Assembly (NCBI RefSeq): GCF_003254155.1
Contig: NZ_QKZI01000006.1
Coordinates: 101,780-165,779 of the forward strand
Length of the DNA: 64,000 nt
Direction: 5' to 3'
Source of the DNA: Psychrobacillus insolitus
Lineage (GTDB): Bacteria > Bacillota > Bacilli > Bacillales_A > Planococcaceae
Under the pieces are notes generated by a model. The model made no database searches. It saw nothing but the letters and a program-made list of their open reading frames with translations, and was not told the origin of the DNA. The position numbers were made by a program, and so were the translations under genes. This document shows, one piece after another, positions 44,777 through 56,373 of the stretch; position 1 is the first letter of the stretch; each line of letters begins with the position of its first letter.

Positions 44777-45530
44777 TACGTATCACTTCCTTTGCTAATT
44801 CTAGATATACATCTGCTCCTCTAGACTTTGGATCATAAATAATAATTGGTTCTCCATGACTAGGAGCTTCACTTAAACGGACATTTCTTGGAATAATTGT
44901 TTTAAAAACTTTATCTTGAAAGTATTTTTTTACTTCTTCAATTACTTGAATCCCTAAATTAGTACGTGCATCGAACATCGTTAATAACACACCATCTATT
45001 TCTAAATGCTTATTTAAGTGTTTTTGAACAAGTCTTACAGTACTTAATAATTGACTCAAGCCTTCTAAAGCATAAAATTCACATTGAACTGGAATAATGA
45101 TAGCATCCGAAGCCGTTAAAGAATTTATCGTTAACAATCCTAATGAAGGTGGACAATCAATTATAATATATTCATATTGATCTTTTACTTCTTGTAATGC
45201 TTTTTTCAATCGAACTTCTCGTGAAATAGTTGAAACTAATTCAATTTCTGCACCTGCTAATGAAATAGTTGCAGGAACAATATGTAAATTTTCAACCTTT
45301 GTTTCTAATATTGTATCTAAAACACTTACATCATCTATTAAAACATCATATATACATTGATTTATTTCACCTTTACTTACCCCAACACCACTTGAAGCAT
45401 TTCCCTGGGGATCTATATCGACAAGTAAAACTTTCTTACCTAGATATGCAAGACAGGCACTTAAGTTTACTGATGTAGTTGTCTTACCTACGCCACCTTT
45501 TTGGTTAGCTATTGCAATAATTCGTCCCAC
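44757..45530 (-). CDS. soj: Chromosome-partitioning ATPase ParA/Soj
   Basis: A 257-residue deviant Walker A ATPase (NQKGGVGKTTTSVNLSACL near residue 9; DIDPQGNASSGVG; IIDCPPSLG). It works with Spo0J in origin segregation and controls DnaA. GTG start behind GAGGGTG. Confidence 0.97.
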   Translation of the reverse strand: MGRIIAIANQKGGVGKTTTSVNLSACLAYLGKKVLLVDIDPQGNASSGVGVSKGEINQCIYDVLIDDVSVLDTILETKVENLHIVPATISLAGAEIELVSTISREVRLKKALQEVKDQYEYIIIDCPPSLGLLTINSLTASDAIIIPVQCEFYALEGLSQLLSTVRLVQKHLNKHLEIDGVLLTMFDARTNLGIQVIEEVKKYFQDKVFKTIIPRNVRLSEAPSHGEPIIIYDPKSRGADVYLELAKEVIRNGQRVR

Positions 45531-45616
45531 TCTTGCACCCTCTTCCCTTGCTTTTTTATTACACTATACCATTCTACCAAATTTTCTAAGTATTTGGATG
45601 TTATTCATATTATAAA

Positions 45617-45647
45617 AGAAAAAAACTCTCACGTTTTTGTGAGAGTC
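45617..45647 (-). terminator. Terminator of noc
   Basis: ACTCTCAC/GTGAGAGT stem followed by seven Ts on the minus strand. Confidence 0.92.
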
Positions 45648-45664
45648 TAAGTAAAATAGGTAAA

Positions 45665-46546
45665 TTATGATTTCTTTTTAGGAATTCTAACTGTAATTTG
45701 ATAAAAGTCTTCTGTATCTTCTTCTTCTGTTTTAATATTTATACCACTTTTTGTGACCATAGATAAGGACTGTTTAATCGTATTTAATGCAATCCGAATA
45801 TCTTTACTCACTGCTTTTCGTCTAGGCTTTGCTGACTTTTTATCTTCCTTAGTTGGAGGGTTTAAAAATTCATCTACTTTTTCTTCTAGTTGTTTTACGT
45901 TCCAATGCTGCTCAATCGTCAACTTCATTAAGTTGAGTTGGGCATCTGTGTCTTTCACTTGCATAAGAGATCTAGCATGTCTTTCTGATATTTCTTTTTT
46001 CATAATCGCTTCTTGAACTTCTTCAGGCAGCTTTAACAATCTTAGTTTATTTGCAACAGTAGACTGTCCTTTTCCAAGACGTTGTGCTAATGCTTCTTGC
46101 GTAAGTTCATGCAATTTCAATAATTTTTGATATGCAACTGCTTCTTCTATTGCCGTTAATTCTTCACGTTGCAAATTTTCTATTAAGGCGATAGAAGCTG
46201 TTTCTTTATCACTTAAATTACGAATGATTGCCGGTACTTCAGACCATTCTAGTTTAGTCATTGCTCTAAATCTACGCTCACCAGCAATAATTTCGTATTT
46301 TTCATCATCCATCTGACGAATTACAATTGGTTGTATTACACCATGAGTATGAATTGTTCGAGCAAGTTCTTCAATCTTTTCGTCATCAAAAACAGTTCTA
46401 GGTTGATATTTATTAGGTACTATGTTTCCTATGGGAACATTTACCACTTCTTCTGAACGACTATGAGTTGGACTAACTATTTCTTCTTGTTCCTCTTGTC
46501 GTTGCTTTTCCGAACTCCCAAAAAAACGAGAAAAAGGACTTTTCAT
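45665..46546 (-). CDS. noc: Nucleoid occlusion protein Noc
   Basis: A 293-residue ParB paralogue. An N-terminal polar/amphipathic segment ([15 protein letters not shown]) is the membrane-binding helix of Noc; [26 protein letters not shown] and the [28 protein letters not shown] follow. It lies between rsmG and soj as in Bacillus. A parS site is just upstream. Confidence 0.96.
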   Translation of the reverse strand: MKSPFSRFFGSSEKQRQEEQEEIVSPTHSRSEEVVNVPIGNIVPNKYQPRTVFDDEKIEELARTIHTHGVIQPIVIRQMDDEKYEIIAGERRFRAMTKLEWSEVPAIIRNLSDKETASIALIENLQREELTAIEEAVAYQKLLKLHELTQEALAQRLGKGQSTVANKLRLLKLPEEVQEAIMKKEISERHARSLMQVKDTDAQLNLMKLTIEQHWNVKQLEEKVDEFLNPPTKEDKKSAKPRRKAVSKDIRIALNTIKQSLSMVTKSGINIKTEEEDTEDFYQITVRIPKKKS

Positions 46547-46613
46547 CTTTCAAGCACCACCTTTTAGAAACTCTGTACAACTAAATATTCACTATATATT
46601 ACATTACTACAAA

Positions 46614-46629
46614 TGTTTCACGTGGAACA
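46614..46629. other. parS site between rsmG and noc
   Basis: TGTTTCACGTGGAACA; its complement TGTTCCACGTGAAACA matches the parS consensus exactly. Confidence 0.93.
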
Positions 46630-46636
46630 TTCCTCA

Positions 46637-47353
46637 TTAAATAATAGGTGTTTTGTTCGGAATACCTGGTTTTCGAGGGTATCTTTTCGGTGTGCTTTTT
46701 ATTTTAGAAAAGACATATAACGTTCTTTCACTATTTTCTATTGGCAAGAGAAAGGTATACTCTGCACTTTTATCTGAACCTAATAATTGCAGGGCTTTTT
46801 TTGCATCTTTTAATTCATCGGAAGCACTTGTTGCTTTCATTGCTATGAATCTTCCACCTATTTTAACTAGAGGAATACACAATTCTGCTAAAACTGAAAG
46901 TCTGGCTACAGCTCTTGCAGTTACAATATCATATTTTTCTCGATATGCACTATTTTGCCCAAACTCTTCTGCACGAGCATGGACAAAATGTACATTAGTC
47001 AGTTCTAATTCTTTACTTAAATGAGTTAAAAATTGAATTCGCTTATTTAATGAGTCTACTATAGTAACCTTCAAATCTGGAAAACATATTTTCAATGGGA
47101 TACTAGGAAACCCAGCTCCCGCTCCAACATCACATACCGAGTAAGAGTCAGAAAAATCTTCAAAGAAAGATGCACTTATGGAATCGTAAAAATGCTTTAA
47201 ATAAACAGATGGTTCATCTGTAATTGCAGTTAAATTCATTTTTTCGTTCCATTCAACAAGTAGTTCAAAATATTTTCTGAATTGCCCCACTTGTGTAGTA
47301 GTTAACTCAATTCCTTTTTCATGAAGGGCTTGTATGAATTGTTCTTCGTTCAT
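46637..47353 (-). CDS. rsmG: 16S rRNA (guanine527-N7)-methyltransferase RsmG
   Basis: A 238-residue SAM methyltransferase (GidB). [17 protein letters not shown] is motif I and [12 protein letters not shown] a family motif. Loss of this enzyme gives low-level streptomycin resistance in other species. Downstream of mnmG. Confidence 0.97.
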   Translation of the reverse strand: MNEEQFIQALHEKGIELTTTQVGQFRKYFELLVEWNEKMNLTAITDEPSVYLKHFYDSISASFFEDFSDSYSVCDVGAGAGFPSIPLKICFPDLKVTIVDSLNKRIQFLTHLSKELELTNVHFVHARAEEFGQNSAYREKYDIVTARAVARLSVLAELCIPLVKIGGRFIAMKATSASDELKDAKKALQLLGSDKSAEYTFLLPIENSERTLYVFSKIKSTPKRYPRKPGIPNKTPII

Positions 47354-47376
47354 GTAGTTCTCCTTATCATTTTAGA

Positions 47377-49266
47377 CTACCCAGTGATTTTCGCTATTTT
47401 ACCCTGTTCAATATAAATTAGTAAAATAGAAACATCTGCGGGATTTACTCCTGAAATTCTTGTTGCTTGTGCAATTGATAATGGTCTTACTAATTTAAGT
47501 TTTTGTCTAGCTTCTGTTGCCAATCCAGAAATTGCATCATAGTCAATTTTATCGGGAATTTTCTTGTCTTCCATTTTTTTAAGTTTTTCTACTTGCTGAA
47601 GAGACTTTTCAATATACCCTTCATATTTTACCTGGATTTCAATTTGTTCTTTTTCTTCAATTGTTAACTCAATTTCAGAAGGAGCTAGTTGAGCTACTAA
47701 GTCATAGTTCATTTCTGTACGTTTCAAGAGATCTGCTGCACGAATACCATCTTTTAATTCGCTGCCTTCTACACTACGAATTAGTGCTTGTGTTACTTCA
47801 TTAGGTTTTATCATTAAAGAACGAAGACGTTTTAATTCAACTTCTATTCTTGATTTTTTCTCTAAAAACTTCTCATATCGAGCTTGTGAAACAAGCCCAA
47901 TTTTATATGCTTTTTCAAGTAAACGTAAATCAGCATTATCATGACGTAACAATAAGCGATATTCCGCTCTAGATGTTAATAAACGATAAGGCTCATTTGT
48001 TCCTTTCGTTACAAGATCATCAATTAAGACCCCAATGTAAGCATCTGATCTACTTAATACTATTTCTTCTTTATTTAAAACGCGAAGTCCTGCGTTAATA
48101 CCTGCCATTAATCCTTGGCCTGCAGCTTCCTCGTAACCAGAAGTTCCATTGATTTGACCTGCTGTATATAGGTTTTTAATCTTTTTCGTTTCAAGTGTTG
48201 GCCATAACTGTGTTGGAACCATTGCATCATATTCAATTGCATAACCAGCACGCATCATTTCAGCATTTTCAAGCCCTGGTATAGAGGCAAGCAATTGACG
48301 TTGGACATGTTCAGGAAGACTAGTTGAAAGTCCTTGAACATACACTTCACGCGTATTTCTTCCTTCTGGCTCAAGGAAGATCTGATGACGTGGTTTATCA
48401 CTAAAGCGGACTATTTTATCTTCAATAGATGGACAATATCTTGGTCCAGTCCCTTTTATCATACCTGAATACATAGGTGATAAGTGTAAATTATCATTAA
48501 TAATCTGATGCGTTTCTCCACTCGTATATGTTAGCCAGCATGGTAGTTGATCCATGATAAACTCAGTTGTTTCAAAACTGAATGCTCTTGGAACATCATC
48601 CCCTGGTTGAATTTCGGTTTTACTATAATCCACTGTTTTACTATTAACACGTGGAGGAGTACCTGTTTTAAATCGCACTAAATCAAAACCTAAATCACGA
48701 ATGCTATCCGCTAATTTAATCGATGGTTGTTGATTGTTTGGACCACTTGAGTATTTCAAGTCTCCAATAATAATTTCACCACGTAGGAATGTACCGGTTG
48801 TAATTACCACTGCATCAGCTCTATAAATAGCTCCTACTTGTGTAACAAGTCCGATAATTTTTTCATCTTCTACAAGTAATTCTTCTACAACTGCTTGATG
48901 GATTGTTAAATTTTCTTGCTCCTCTAGCAATTTCTTCATTTCATTTTGATATAAAACTTTATCTGCTTGTGCGCGAAGTGCTCGAACGGCAGGGCCTTTT
49001 GCAGTATTCAGCATTCTCATTTGAATATGTGTTTTATCTATTACTTTCCCCATGGCACCACCTAATGCGTCAATTTCACGCACAACAATTCCTTTTGCTG
49101 GACCTCCGATGGATGGATTACATGGCATAAATGCAATCATATCAAGATTAATTGTTAATACAAGCGTTTTTGCGCCTATTTTAGCTGATGCTAACGCTGC
49201 TTCAACGCCTGCATGTCCTGCCCCAACAACAATCACATCGAACTTGCCTGCTTCAAAGTTTGGCAT
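47377..49266 (-). CDS. mnmG: tRNA uridine-5-carboxymethylaminomethyl modification enzyme MnmG
   Basis: A 629-residue FAD protein (GidA). [13 protein letters not shown] is the dinucleotide-binding loop, [12 protein letters not shown] and YCPSIEDK are GidA signatures. With MnmE it modifies the wobble uridine of several tRNAs. ATG at 49266 follows AGAGGAAG; a 13-residue upstream extension would overlap mnmE without need. Confidence 0.97.
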   Translation of the reverse strand: MPNFEAGKFDVIVVGAGHAGVEAALASAKIGAKTLVLTINLDMIAFMPCNPSIGGPAKGIVVREIDALGGAMGKVIDKTHIQMRMLNTAKGPAVRALRAQADKVLYQNEMKKLLEEQENLTIHQAVVEELLVEDEKIIGLVTQVGAIYRADAVVITTGTFLRGEIIIGDLKYSSGPNNQQPSIKLADSIRDLGFDLVRFKTGTPPRVNSKTVDYSKTEIQPGDDVPRAFSFETTEFIMDQLPCWLTYTSGETHQIINDNLHLSPMYSGMIKGTGPRYCPSIEDKIVRFSDKPRHQIFLEPEGRNTREVYVQGLSTSLPEHVQRQLLASIPGLENAEMMRAGYAIEYDAMVPTQLWPTLETKKIKNLYTAGQINGTSGYEEAAGQGLMAGINAGLRVLNKEEIVLSRSDAYIGVLIDDLVTKGTNEPYRLLTSRAEYRLLLRHDNADLRLLEKAYKIGLVSQARYEKFLEKKSRIEVELKRLRSLMIKPNEVTQALIRSVEGSELKDGIRAADLLKRTEMNYDLVAQLAPSEIELTIEEKEQIEIQVKYEGYIEKSLQQVEKLKKMEDKKIPDKIDYDAISGLATEARQKLKLVRPLSIAQATRISGVNPADVSILLIYIEQGKIAKITG

Positions 49267-49289
49267 GTTCGTAACTTCCTCTCTTTTTT

Positions 49290-50675
49290 TTATTTCCCTA
49301 AACAAAATTGTGAAAATAATTGGTCAAGTAGACTTTCTTCTACCGTATCGCCCACAATTTCTCCGAGTATTTCCCAAGTTCTTGTCACATCTATTTGAAT
49401 CATATCAACTGGCACATCAGTTTGTGCTGCTTCAATTGCATCTGTAATCGTTTCTTTCGCTAAATGCAACAATGATATATGACGGGCATTAGATACATAC
49501 GTTATATCCGAAGATTCAATAGTTCCTTCAAAGAATAAAGAAGCAATTGCTTCTTCTAGTTCATCTATTCCTTCTTCTTGCAATAAAGAAGTCGTAACAA
49601 TTCGCTTTTCACCTGCTAATTGCTTTATTTCTTCTAGCTCTATTTGCGTTGGTAAATCCGTTTTGTTAATAATAATAATAACATCCATACCTTCAATTGC
49701 TTCAAATAATCTACGATCTTCTATTGTAAGCTTTTCAGCATTATTTAAAACAAGTAAAATTAAATCTGCCTCTTTTAAAACTTGTCGAGACTTTTCCACT
49801 CCAATTCGTTCCACAATATCTTCTGTTTCCCGAATTCCAGCTGTATCTACTAATTTCAATGGAACTCCGCGTACATTTACATACTCTTCTATTATATCCC
49901 TTGTTGTACCAGCAATATCCGTCACAATTGCTTTGTTTTCTTGAATTAAACTATTAAGTAAAGATGATTTACCAACATTTGGTCTTCCTATTATAGCTGT
50001 AGAAAGTCCTTCACGTAATATCTTCCCTTGTGATGAAGTAACTAATAATTTTTCAATTTCTTCTTTTACCCACATACCATTTTTAATCATAAGAGGTATG
50101 GTCATTTCTTCTACATCATCATATTCTGGATAATCAATATTCACTTCTACTTGTGCTATGGTCTCTAGTAGTGCCTGCCTCAATGTTTTAATAAGTCTAG
50201 ATAATCGCCCGTCCATTTGTCCTAATGCAACATTCATCGCTTTATCTGTCTTTGCTCTTATTAAGTCCATCACAGCTTCAGCTTGTGATAAATCAATTCT
50301 TCCATTTAAAAATGCACGTTTTGTAAACTCACCAGGTTCTGCTAGTCTTGCACCATTTATTAACACAAGCTTCAGAACACGATTAACGGATACAATCCCA
50401 CCATGACAGTTAATTTCTACTACATCTTCCCTCGTAAAGGTTTTTGGTCCCTTCATCAGAGATAGCATTACTTCTTCTACTATTTCATCTGTCTCCGAAT
50501 CCACTAAATGTCCATAATGGATTGTATGAGATGCTTGATTGAATAAATTTTTCCCATTTGGTGAATGAAAAATTTGATTTGCAATAGATATTGCATTTGA
50601 ACCACTAAGTCTGACTATAGCGATTGCACCTTCTCCAAGCGGTGTCGAGATAGCGGCTATTGTGTCGAATTCCAT
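49290..50675 (-). CDS. mnmE: tRNA modification GTPase MnmE
   Basis: A 461-residue GTPase. N-terminal tetrahydrofolate-binding domain (to about 120), helical domain, G domain with [14 protein letters not shown] near 228, DTAGIRET and NKTD, and C-terminal FCLGK, whose Cys is essential in the family. Operon with mnmG. Confidence 0.97.
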   Translation of the reverse strand: MEFDTIAAISTPLGEGAIAIVRLSGSNAISIANQIFHSPNGKNLFNQASHTIHYGHLVDSETDEIVEEVMLSLMKGPKTFTREDVVEINCHGGIVSVNRVLKLVLINGARLAEPGEFTKRAFLNGRIDLSQAEAVMDLIRAKTDKAMNVALGQMDGRLSRLIKTLRQALLETIAQVEVNIDYPEYDDVEEMTIPLMIKNGMWVKEEIEKLLVTSSQGKILREGLSTAIIGRPNVGKSSLLNSLIQENKAIVTDIAGTTRDIIEEYVNVRGVPLKLVDTAGIRETEDIVERIGVEKSRQVLKEADLILLVLNNAEKLTIEDRRLFEAIEGMDVIIIINKTDLPTQIELEEIKQLAGEKRIVTTSLLQEEGIDELEEAIASLFFEGTIESSDITYVSNARHISLLHLAKETITDAIEAAQTDVPVDMIQIDVTRTWEILGEIVGDTVEESLLDQLFSQFCLGK

Positions 50676-50703
50676 ATGTGTCCACCTCCTCGAAAAAAAT
50701 TAC

Positions 50704-50721
50704 TTATTCACATGTGGATAA
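50704..50721. other. Back-to-back DnaA boxes upstream of mnmE
   Basis: TTATTCACA (one mismatch) abuts TGTGGATAA (exact, reverse). The pair forms a palindrome about 28-46 bases upstream of the mnmE start, possibly in its promoter. Confidence 0.6.
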
Positions 50722-50832
50722 GTAAAACGAACATGACTTTCTAACATATAACAATAACATAAAACCACGAAAATCAGAAGTACAGATACTTTTTATAATC
50801 ATCCCGGTTTTTTAAGAGCAAAGTGGGAAAGA

Positions 50833-50872
50833 AAAACGGATTTCAGCTTCTAACTAAGCTAAAATCCGTTTA
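50833..50872 (-). terminator. Terminator of rpmH-rnpA-yidC-jag
   Basis: AAACGGATTTTAGCTT pairs with AAGCTGAAATCCGTTT, then TTTCTTT on the minus strand. Confidence 0.9.
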
Positions 50873-50875
50873 ATA

Positions 50876-51607
50876 TTATTTAATTGATTCAATAACCAAG
50901 TAACGATTTGGATCTGTTCCAACTGAATAAGTTTCAATATCTAGCCGAGAAGATAAGGCATTGTGAATTATTTTTCTCTCTAACGATGACATTGGCTCTA
51001 AGTCTTGTTTTATGCCAGTTCGAACTGCTTTGTCTGCAACGCGTTCTGCCAGTTGTTCCAGCGTTTCTTTTCTGCGCTCACGGTAATTGCCTACATCTAA
51101 CTTAAGCATTAAATATGAATTGGAATACTTATTAATGACAAGTTGCGTCAAATTTTCTAGTGCATTTAATGTTTGACCACGTTTCCCAATCAATAATGCT
51201 GCTTTTTTACTATCTAAATGCAAATAAACATATTTACCTTCTATTTTTTGAGTAATAGATAAATCATCAATATTCATTTGTTTGGCTATGTCATTCATAT
51301 ACTTGGCGGATTCTAGTAACGCTTGATCATTTATACCTTCTTTTTCTTTACTAGTACTAGGCTGAATTTCTGTAATTTCAGTTTCTACCTCTATTTCAGG
51401 CTCATTAACAATCTCTTCTTCTAAATCCTCTTCATTTTTTAAAACAGTTACTTGAACAACTGCAGGCTTAACTCCAAATCCTAGAAAACCCTTTTTACCC
51501 TCATCTAACACTGTAATGGACACATCTTGTATTGAAACTCCAAGCTTTTCTAGTGCAACAGCTATAGCTTTTTCTTTTGTAGGTGCAGTTTCTGTAATCT
51601 GTTTCAT
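50876..51607 (-). CDS. jag: RNA-binding protein Jag/KhpB
   Basis: A 243-residue protein with Jag_N (about 1-52, KGFLGFGVKPAVV), an acidic linker, KH (about 100-170, LLIGKRGQTLNALENL) and R3H (about 180-240). Partner of KhpA in other Bacillota; acts with YidC neighbours. Starts inside the last codon of yidC (4-base overlap). Confidence 0.95.
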   Translation of the reverse strand: MKQITETAPTKEKAIAVALEKLGVSIQDVSITVLDEGKKGFLGFGVKPAVVQVTVLKNEEDLEEEIVNEPEIEVETEITEIQPSTSKEKEGINDQALLESAKYMNDIAKQMNIDDLSITQKIEGKYVYLHLDSKKAALLIGKRGQTLNALENLTQLVINKYSNSYLMLKLDVGNYRERRKETLEQLAERVADKAVRTGIKQDLEPMSSLERKIIHNALSSRLDIETYSVGTDPNRYLVIESIK

Positions 51608-52374
51608 TTTTTGGCCCCTCCCGATTTAACAGGTTCAGTTTTTGGTTTATTCCAAGGTTTATAAATGAATAAGTTTTGAATAATAGAGATAATGTTTCCG
51701 ATAACCCAATATAACGTTAGTGCTGCTGGTAATACGATACCGAATCCGATAATCATGAATGGCATAATGTACATCATCATTTTCATTTGAGGATTATCCA
51801 TTGCTGGACCGGTGCGTAACACGATTAATTGCATAACACCTGCAAGAACTGCCAAGAAGATACTTGGTTCCGCTAATGTAAATCCAGCAAAATCACCCAA
51901 ATTAATTTCTGGTGTATTATTCATTCGGCTAATTGCATGATAAAAACCAATTAATATTGGCATTTGAATGAATACTGGTAAACATCCTGCAGCTGGGTTG
52001 ATTCCTCTTTCTTTATAAAGAGCCATCATTTCTTGCTGATACTTTTGTTGAGTTACTGCATCTTTTGAACTATACTTTTCTTTTAATTTCGCCATCTCTG
52101 GTTGTACTTGTTGCATATTTTTAGAGCTTTTTGTTTGTTTAATCATTAATGGTAGTAATACCAACCGTATAATTATAGTCACTGCAATAATACCCAAACC
52201 ATACGTACCTAATAAATCTTTAAAGTATGTGATTGCTGAAACTAATGGCCAAACAATATATTCATTCCAAAATCCAGTTGATTCTGAATAGATTGGTTCA
52301 CTAAATTCAGAACAACCAGCTAAAAATGTCGTAACTACTAATAGTAACAACAGTAACGATAATCTTTTTCTCAA
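51604..52374 (-). CDS. yidC: Membrane protein insertase YidC/SpoIIIJ
   Basis: A 256-residue insertase. Signal with lipobox FLAGC (Cys21), five membrane helices, an Arg in the first core helix (IIRLVLLPL), and the cytoplasmic hairpin with KLKEKYSSKDAVTQQKYQQE. SpoIIIJ homologues are needed for spore development. Confidence 0.96.
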   Translation of the reverse strand: MRKRLSLLLLLLVVTTFLAGCSEFSEPIYSESTGFWNEYIVWPLVSAITYFKDLLGTYGLGIIAVTIIIRLVLLPLMIKQTKSSKNMQQVQPEMAKLKEKYSSKDAVTQQKYQQEMMALYKERGINPAAGCLPVFIQMPILIGFYHAISRMNNTPEINLGDFAGFTLAEPSIFLAVLAGVMQLIVLRTGPAMDNPQMKMMMYIMPFMIIGFGIVLPAALTLYWVIGNIISIIQNLFIYKPWNKPKTEPVKSGGAKK

Positions 52375-52447
52375 CCTTCTTCCCCCTATTACTACTTCTG
52401 TGTATGTCCATTTTAACTGATCACTTTAAAGAAAGCCTTCTTTAACT

Positions 52448-52786
52448 TTACTTTTTTATAACTTTTGCTATTTTAAGAACATGTTCAAGACTTTTTTTAG
52501 TTTCATGGAAATCTAATTTGGCCGCTGGGTTCCTAGCGATAATAATATAATCCATATTTCGGTATACCTGATCATGAATTTCTAAAAAGGTTTGTCTTAT
52601 ATATCTTTTTATGCGATTACGAACTACAGCATTTCCTACCTTTTTACTGACAGATAAGCCAACACGGTAATAATCTTCTTCTTTTTCTAAGCAATATACA
52701 ACGAATTGTCTATTCGCTACTGATTTCCCACGTTTAAAAATTGTTTGAAATTCTGCATTCTTTTTTATACGCTGCTTACTATTCAT
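52448..52786 (-). CDS. rnpA: Ribonuclease P protein component
   Basis: A 112-residue RnpA with [25 protein letters not shown], the RNA-binding RNR motif. It works with RNase P RNA in tRNA 5' maturation. Located between rpmH and yidC. Confidence 0.97.
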   Translation of the reverse strand: MNSKQRIKKNAEFQTIFKRGKSVANRQFVVYCLEKEEDYYRVGLSVSKKVGNAVVRNRIKRYIRQTFLEIHDQVYRNMDYIIIARNPAAKLDFHETKKSLEHVLKIAKVIKK

Positions 52787-52820
52787 CGATTCACCTGCTC
52801 CACCTAATCTTTATAAAAGA

Positions 52821-52849
52821 AAAAAAAGACCACTGAATGGTCAGTGGAC
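52821..52849 (-). terminator. Hairpin terminator between rpmH and rnpA
   Basis: CCACTGA-CCAT-TCAGTGG followed by eight Ts on the minus strand; probably reduces read-through into rnpA. Confidence 0.75.
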
Positions 52850-52984
52850 TTATGCTGATAATACTTTTCTTCCTTTTGCTCGACGGGCTGCAATTATGCG
52901 GCGACCGTTTTTAGTACTCATACGTGCGCGGAAACCGTGATTTTTAGCACGTTTACGGGTATTTGGTTGGAATGTACGTTTCAT
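52850..52984 (-). CDS. rpmH: 50S ribosomal protein L34
   Basis: A 44-residue L34: starts [20 protein letters not shown], then [19 protein letters not shown], ending VLSA. Standard length. It is the last gene before the origin on this side and has a GGAGG ribosome-binding site. Confidence 0.98.
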   Translation of the reverse strand: MKRTFQPNTRKRAKNHGFRARMSTKNGRRIIAARRAKGRKVLSA

Positions 52985-53267
52985 CTATATGACACCTCCT
53001 GATTGATTATCTTAAAACTTTCTTTAGACAGTCTCCGATATTATATATAAAAACTACTCCATTTGTCAATATTTTTTCAAATTATTTTTCCGAACCAACT
53101 TAATAGAGTTATCCACAATCTATTAGTTATTAACAAATTAGCCTGTGACTAAAAAGAATCCAAAAAAAATATCCACATGACTTATCAACATGTTTTGAAC
53201 ATACTAATAACCTGTGGACAACTAGAGTTGTGAATAATCTAACATATGTGGATAAGTCCAAAATCAC

Positions 53268-53296
53268 TTGTAATGCTCTCGTTATTTTGTTAAGAT
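53268..53296 (+). promoter_or_regulatory. Candidate dnaA promoter
   Basis: TTGTAA, 17 bases, TAAGAT, between DnaA boxes about 285 bases before dnaA, a position that would allow DnaA autoregulation. Confidence 0.45.
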
Positions 53297-53500
53297 ATTT
53301 GTGTTTTACTTTTCCAAATGGAAAGAGGCACTAATTCTTATCCACAACTGTTGATAATCTGTGGACAAGTTTTTCCACGTGCATTTATAACCTTTATCCA
53401 CAACCGGTGGATTTGTGTATATCTTTATTTTTTTACATATTTATTAAGAAATGCGCAAGTGCCTATCTCAGCTACCAAGAGCGCTTTTGTTTGCGCAAGG

Positions 53501-53567
53501 GCAAGGCTGCTTACGCAAGACAGTTACTATGCAGAAATTTTATATAATTTCTTATATTTTTTAAAAA
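53501..53567. repeat. Short dispersed repeat, copy 1 (dnaA leader)
   Basis: About 67 bases containing AGACAGTTACTATGCA and a TATATA-TTTCTTAT-TTTTAAAAA tail. Matches 57770-57838 before gyrB and, in its tail only, 43870-43904. GCGCAAG-type motifs precede it (53453-53500). Confidence 0.65.
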
Positions 53568-53580
53568 GGGGATTAGATTA

Positions 53581-54924
53581 TTGGAACATTTAGAAGAACT
53601 TTGGGCTAAAGTTCTCTCTGAGGTAGAAAAGAAGACCTCTAAACCGAGTTTTGAAACTTGGTTAAAGTCAACAAAGCTGCTTTCATATAAAGGAGAAACT
53701 GTAACGATAGCCGCTCCTAACTCATTTGCAAGAGATTGGCTAGAAAATCATTATGTACACCTAATTGCTGGCATTTTAAGTGAACTTACAGGCAATGAAC
53801 ATCTTATATCTTTTGTTGTACCAAAAAATTTGGATATAAATGAATTTGATATTCCAGTGCCAAAAGTTCGTCCAAATAATGGCGATCAACCTGATTTCTC
53901 ACCTGGAATGTTAAATTCCAAATATACATTTGATACATTTGTTATTGGCTCTGGAAATCGTTTTGCTCACGCTGCATCACTGGCTGTAGCAGAAGCACCA
54001 GCAAAAGCATACAATCCTCTCTTCATATACGGAGGAGTTGGACTTGGTAAAACCCACTTAATGCACGCGATTGGTCATTATGTTCAAGAACACAATCCAA
54101 ATGCAAAAGTGGTTTATTTATCTTCTGAAAAATTTACGAATGAATTTATTAACTCCATTCGTGATAATAAAACAATTGAATTCCGCAATAAATACCGAAG
54201 TATTGATGTTCTCCTAATAGATGATATTCAATTCCTTGCAGGAAAAGAATCAACTCAAGAAGAATTTTTTCATACTTTTAATGCATTACATGAAGAAAAT
54301 AAACAAATTGTTATTTCAAGTGATCGACAACCAAAAGAAATCCCAACTCTAGAAGATCGTTTACGTTCACGCTTTGAATGGGGATTAATAACAGATATTG
54401 CTCCACCTGATTTAGAAACTAGAATTGCTATCCTACGCAAAAAAGCAAGAGCAGACGGGTTAGATATCCCAAACGAAGTCATGGCTTATATTGCAAATCA
54501 AATAGATACGAATATTCGGGAATTAGAAGGGGCACTTATCCGTGTTGTGGCTTATTCTTCACTTGTAAATAAAGATATAAATGCAGAATTAGCTGAGGAA
54601 GCATTGAAGGATATTATGCCTAATGCAAGACCAAGAATTATTACAATCCTTGATATCCAAAAGGTTGTCGGGGAACATTTCCATATTAGATTAGAAGATT
54701 TTACAGCTAAAAGACGTACAAAATCGATTGCATTTCCAAGACAAGTAGCAATGTATCTTTCTCGTGAATTAACAGATTTTTCTCTGCCTAAAATTGGAGA
54801 AGAATTTGGAGGTCGCGATCATACAACAGTAATTCATGCTCACGAGAAAATTTCAACGATGTTAAAAGTGGATGCAAATTTACAAGATGATGTAAAACAA
54901 ATAAAATCTATTCTCGGGCGATAA
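53581..54924 (+). CDS. dnaA: Chromosomal replication initiator DnaA
   Basis: A 447-residue initiator. Domain I (about 1-85), linker, AAA+ with Walker [11 protein letters not shown] near 150 and Walker [12 protein letters not shown], and the DNA-binding domain IV with signature [12 protein letters not shown] near 418. TTG start behind AAGGGG; B. subtilis uses ATG-type start at the same place in the protein. Boxes flank the gene on both sides. Confidence 0.98.
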   Translation: MEHLEELWAKVLSEVEKKTSKPSFETWLKSTKLLSYKGETVTIAAPNSFARDWLENHYVHLIAGILSELTGNEHLISFVVPKNLDINEFDIPVPKVRPNNGDQPDFSPGMLNSKYTFDTFVIGSGNRFAHAASLAVAEAPAKAYNPLFIYGGVGLGKTHLMHAIGHYVQEHNPNAKVVYLSSEKFTNEFINSIRDNKTIEFRNKYRSIDVLLIDDIQFLAGKESTQEEFFHTFNALHEENKQIVISSDRQPKEIPTLEDRLRSRFEWGLITDIAPPDLETRIAILRKKARADGLDIPNEVMAYIANQIDTNIRELEGALIRVVAYSSLVNKDINAELAEEALKDIMPNARPRIITILDIQKVVGEHFHIRLEDFTAKRRTKSIAFPRQVAMYLSRELTDFSLPKIGEEFGGRDHTTVIHAHEKISTMLKVDANLQDDVKQIKSILGR

Positions 54925-55096
54925 ATGTATTTGTGGATAAGTAGGTAAGTTTACTTGTTGTTTACAAACAACTTATCCACATGTGAATAGTTTAGTCTAA
55001 GTAAGGCAAAACTAACTTATCAACATATCCACAAGCCCTAGTACTATATCTACTAATCTTTTAAATAAATAATAATTATATAAGCGAGGTAAAATA
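54925..55096. other. oriC: oriC, downstream half (dnaA-dnaN)
   Basis: Exact DnaA boxes at 54932-54940 (reverse) and 54973-54981; variants at 54982, 55017 and 55025. With the upstream half this gives the bipartite Bacillus-type origin. Confidence 0.88.
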
Positions 55097-56233
55097 ATGA
55101 AATTTCAAATAATGCGTGATAGTTTATTAGATGGATTAAATGATGTCATGAAAGCAGTAAGTTCTAAAACAACTATTCCAATTTTGACTGGATTAAAATT
55201 AGAAGTAACAAATAAAGGTCTTTATATTACAGGTAGTGATTCAGACATAACAATTCAAATATTTATTCCAGTAGAGAAAAATGGAGAACAAATTATTAAT
55301 ATTTCAGAAACTGGTTCAATTATTTTACAAGCCAAATTCTTTAATGAAATTGTACGTAAATTACCAACAAATGAAGTAGAGATTGAAGTAACAAATCAAT
55401 TTCAAACACATATTCGTTCTGGGAAATCAGAATTTAATCTTATTGGATTAGATGCTTCTGAATATCCATTACTTCCTCAAGTTGAAGAAGAACGTCAATT
55501 TTTTATCCCTTCTGATTTATTAAAGGCTATTATTAAAGAAACGGTATTTGCTGTGTCTACTTCAGAAAGTCGCCCAGTCCTAACAGGTGTAAACTGGCAA
55601 GTAAAAGATGGTGAACTTCACTGTGTAGCAACGGATAGCCATCGTTTAGCGAAAAGAAAAACAGCTTTGAAAGATTTACCAGAGGAAGAATATAGTGTGG
55701 TCATACCTGGGAAAAGTTTAAATGAATTAAATAAAATTTTAGAAGAAACGACATCTGAAGTTGCAATTGTTATGACACAACAACAAATTTTGTTTAAAAC
55801 AGGTGATGTTTTATTTTATTCAAGATTGTTAGAAGGTAATTACCCAGATACATCACGTTTAATACCAAACGAATATAAAACAACCATCTTAGTAAATGGA
55901 AAATCTTTATTACAAGCAATTGATCGCGCATCTTTACTTGCAAGAGAAGAAAGAAATAACGTTGTTCGATTTACAACTATTGGTGATGGTTTTGTAGAAG
56001 TGTCTTCTAATTCCCCGGAAATTGGAAATGTAGAAGAACAAATACAAGCCGAAACAATTGAGGGAGAAGAACTTAAAATTTCTTTCAGTGCAAAATATAT
56101 GATGGATGCTTTAAAAGCAATTGATGGACAAGATGTTAAAATCCTATTTTCTGGGGCAATGAGACCATTCGTCTTAAAATCTGTTCATGATGACTCTATA
56201 TTGCAATTAATATTGCCAGTAAGAACTTACTGA
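55097..56233 (+). CDS. dnaN: DNA polymerase III beta sliding clamp
   Basis: A 378-residue clamp of three similar domains. MKFQIMRDSLLDGLNDVMKA start, RPVLTGVNWQ, ATDSHRLA and the C-terminal LILPVRTY are conserved. Ribosome-binding site GCGAGGT. Confidence 0.98.
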   Translation: MKFQIMRDSLLDGLNDVMKAVSSKTTIPILTGLKLEVTNKGLYITGSDSDITIQIFIPVEKNGEQIINISETGSIILQAKFFNEIVRKLPTNEVEIEVTNQFQTHIRSGKSEFNLIGLDASEYPLLPQVEEERQFFIPSDLLKAIIKETVFAVSTSESRPVLTGVNWQVKDGELHCVATDSHRLAKRKTALKDLPEEEYSVVIPGKSLNELNKILEETTSEVAIVMTQQQILFKTGDVLFYSRLLEGNYPDTSRLIPNEYKTTILVNGKSLLQAIDRASLLAREERNNVVRFTTIGDGFVEVSSNSPEIGNVEEQIQAETIEGEELKISFSAKYMMDALKAIDGQDVKILFSGAMRPFVLKSVHDDSILQLILPVRTY

Positions 56234-56373
56234 AATTTTATTTATATATTCAGACTCTTGGGTTTAAAATATTTAGTTTTTGAGATAGTCACTACATGTG
56301 GCTATCTTTTTTACTTATTCAACAAAATGGGGTAAAATAAAGGGATAAGAAAATGAGAAGAGGTTTGATTATT

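Larger units (their letters stand above)
53041..53580. other. oriC: oriC, upstream half (rpmH-dnaA)
   Basis: Exact DnaA boxes at 53109-53117, 53247-53255 (reverse), 53338-53346 and 53394-53402. Variant boxes occur at 53169, 53182, 53213, 53229 and 53360. An AT-rich stretch at 53403-53455 may unwind. A candidate dnaA promoter and a dispersed repeat lie inside. No gene here; an open frame across 53318-53593 is accidental. Confidence 0.93.

Noticed and set aside
53318..53593. 91-codon frame in the rpmH-dnaA gap
   Set aside because: It runs through DnaA boxes and the dnaA start; this is origin DNA.
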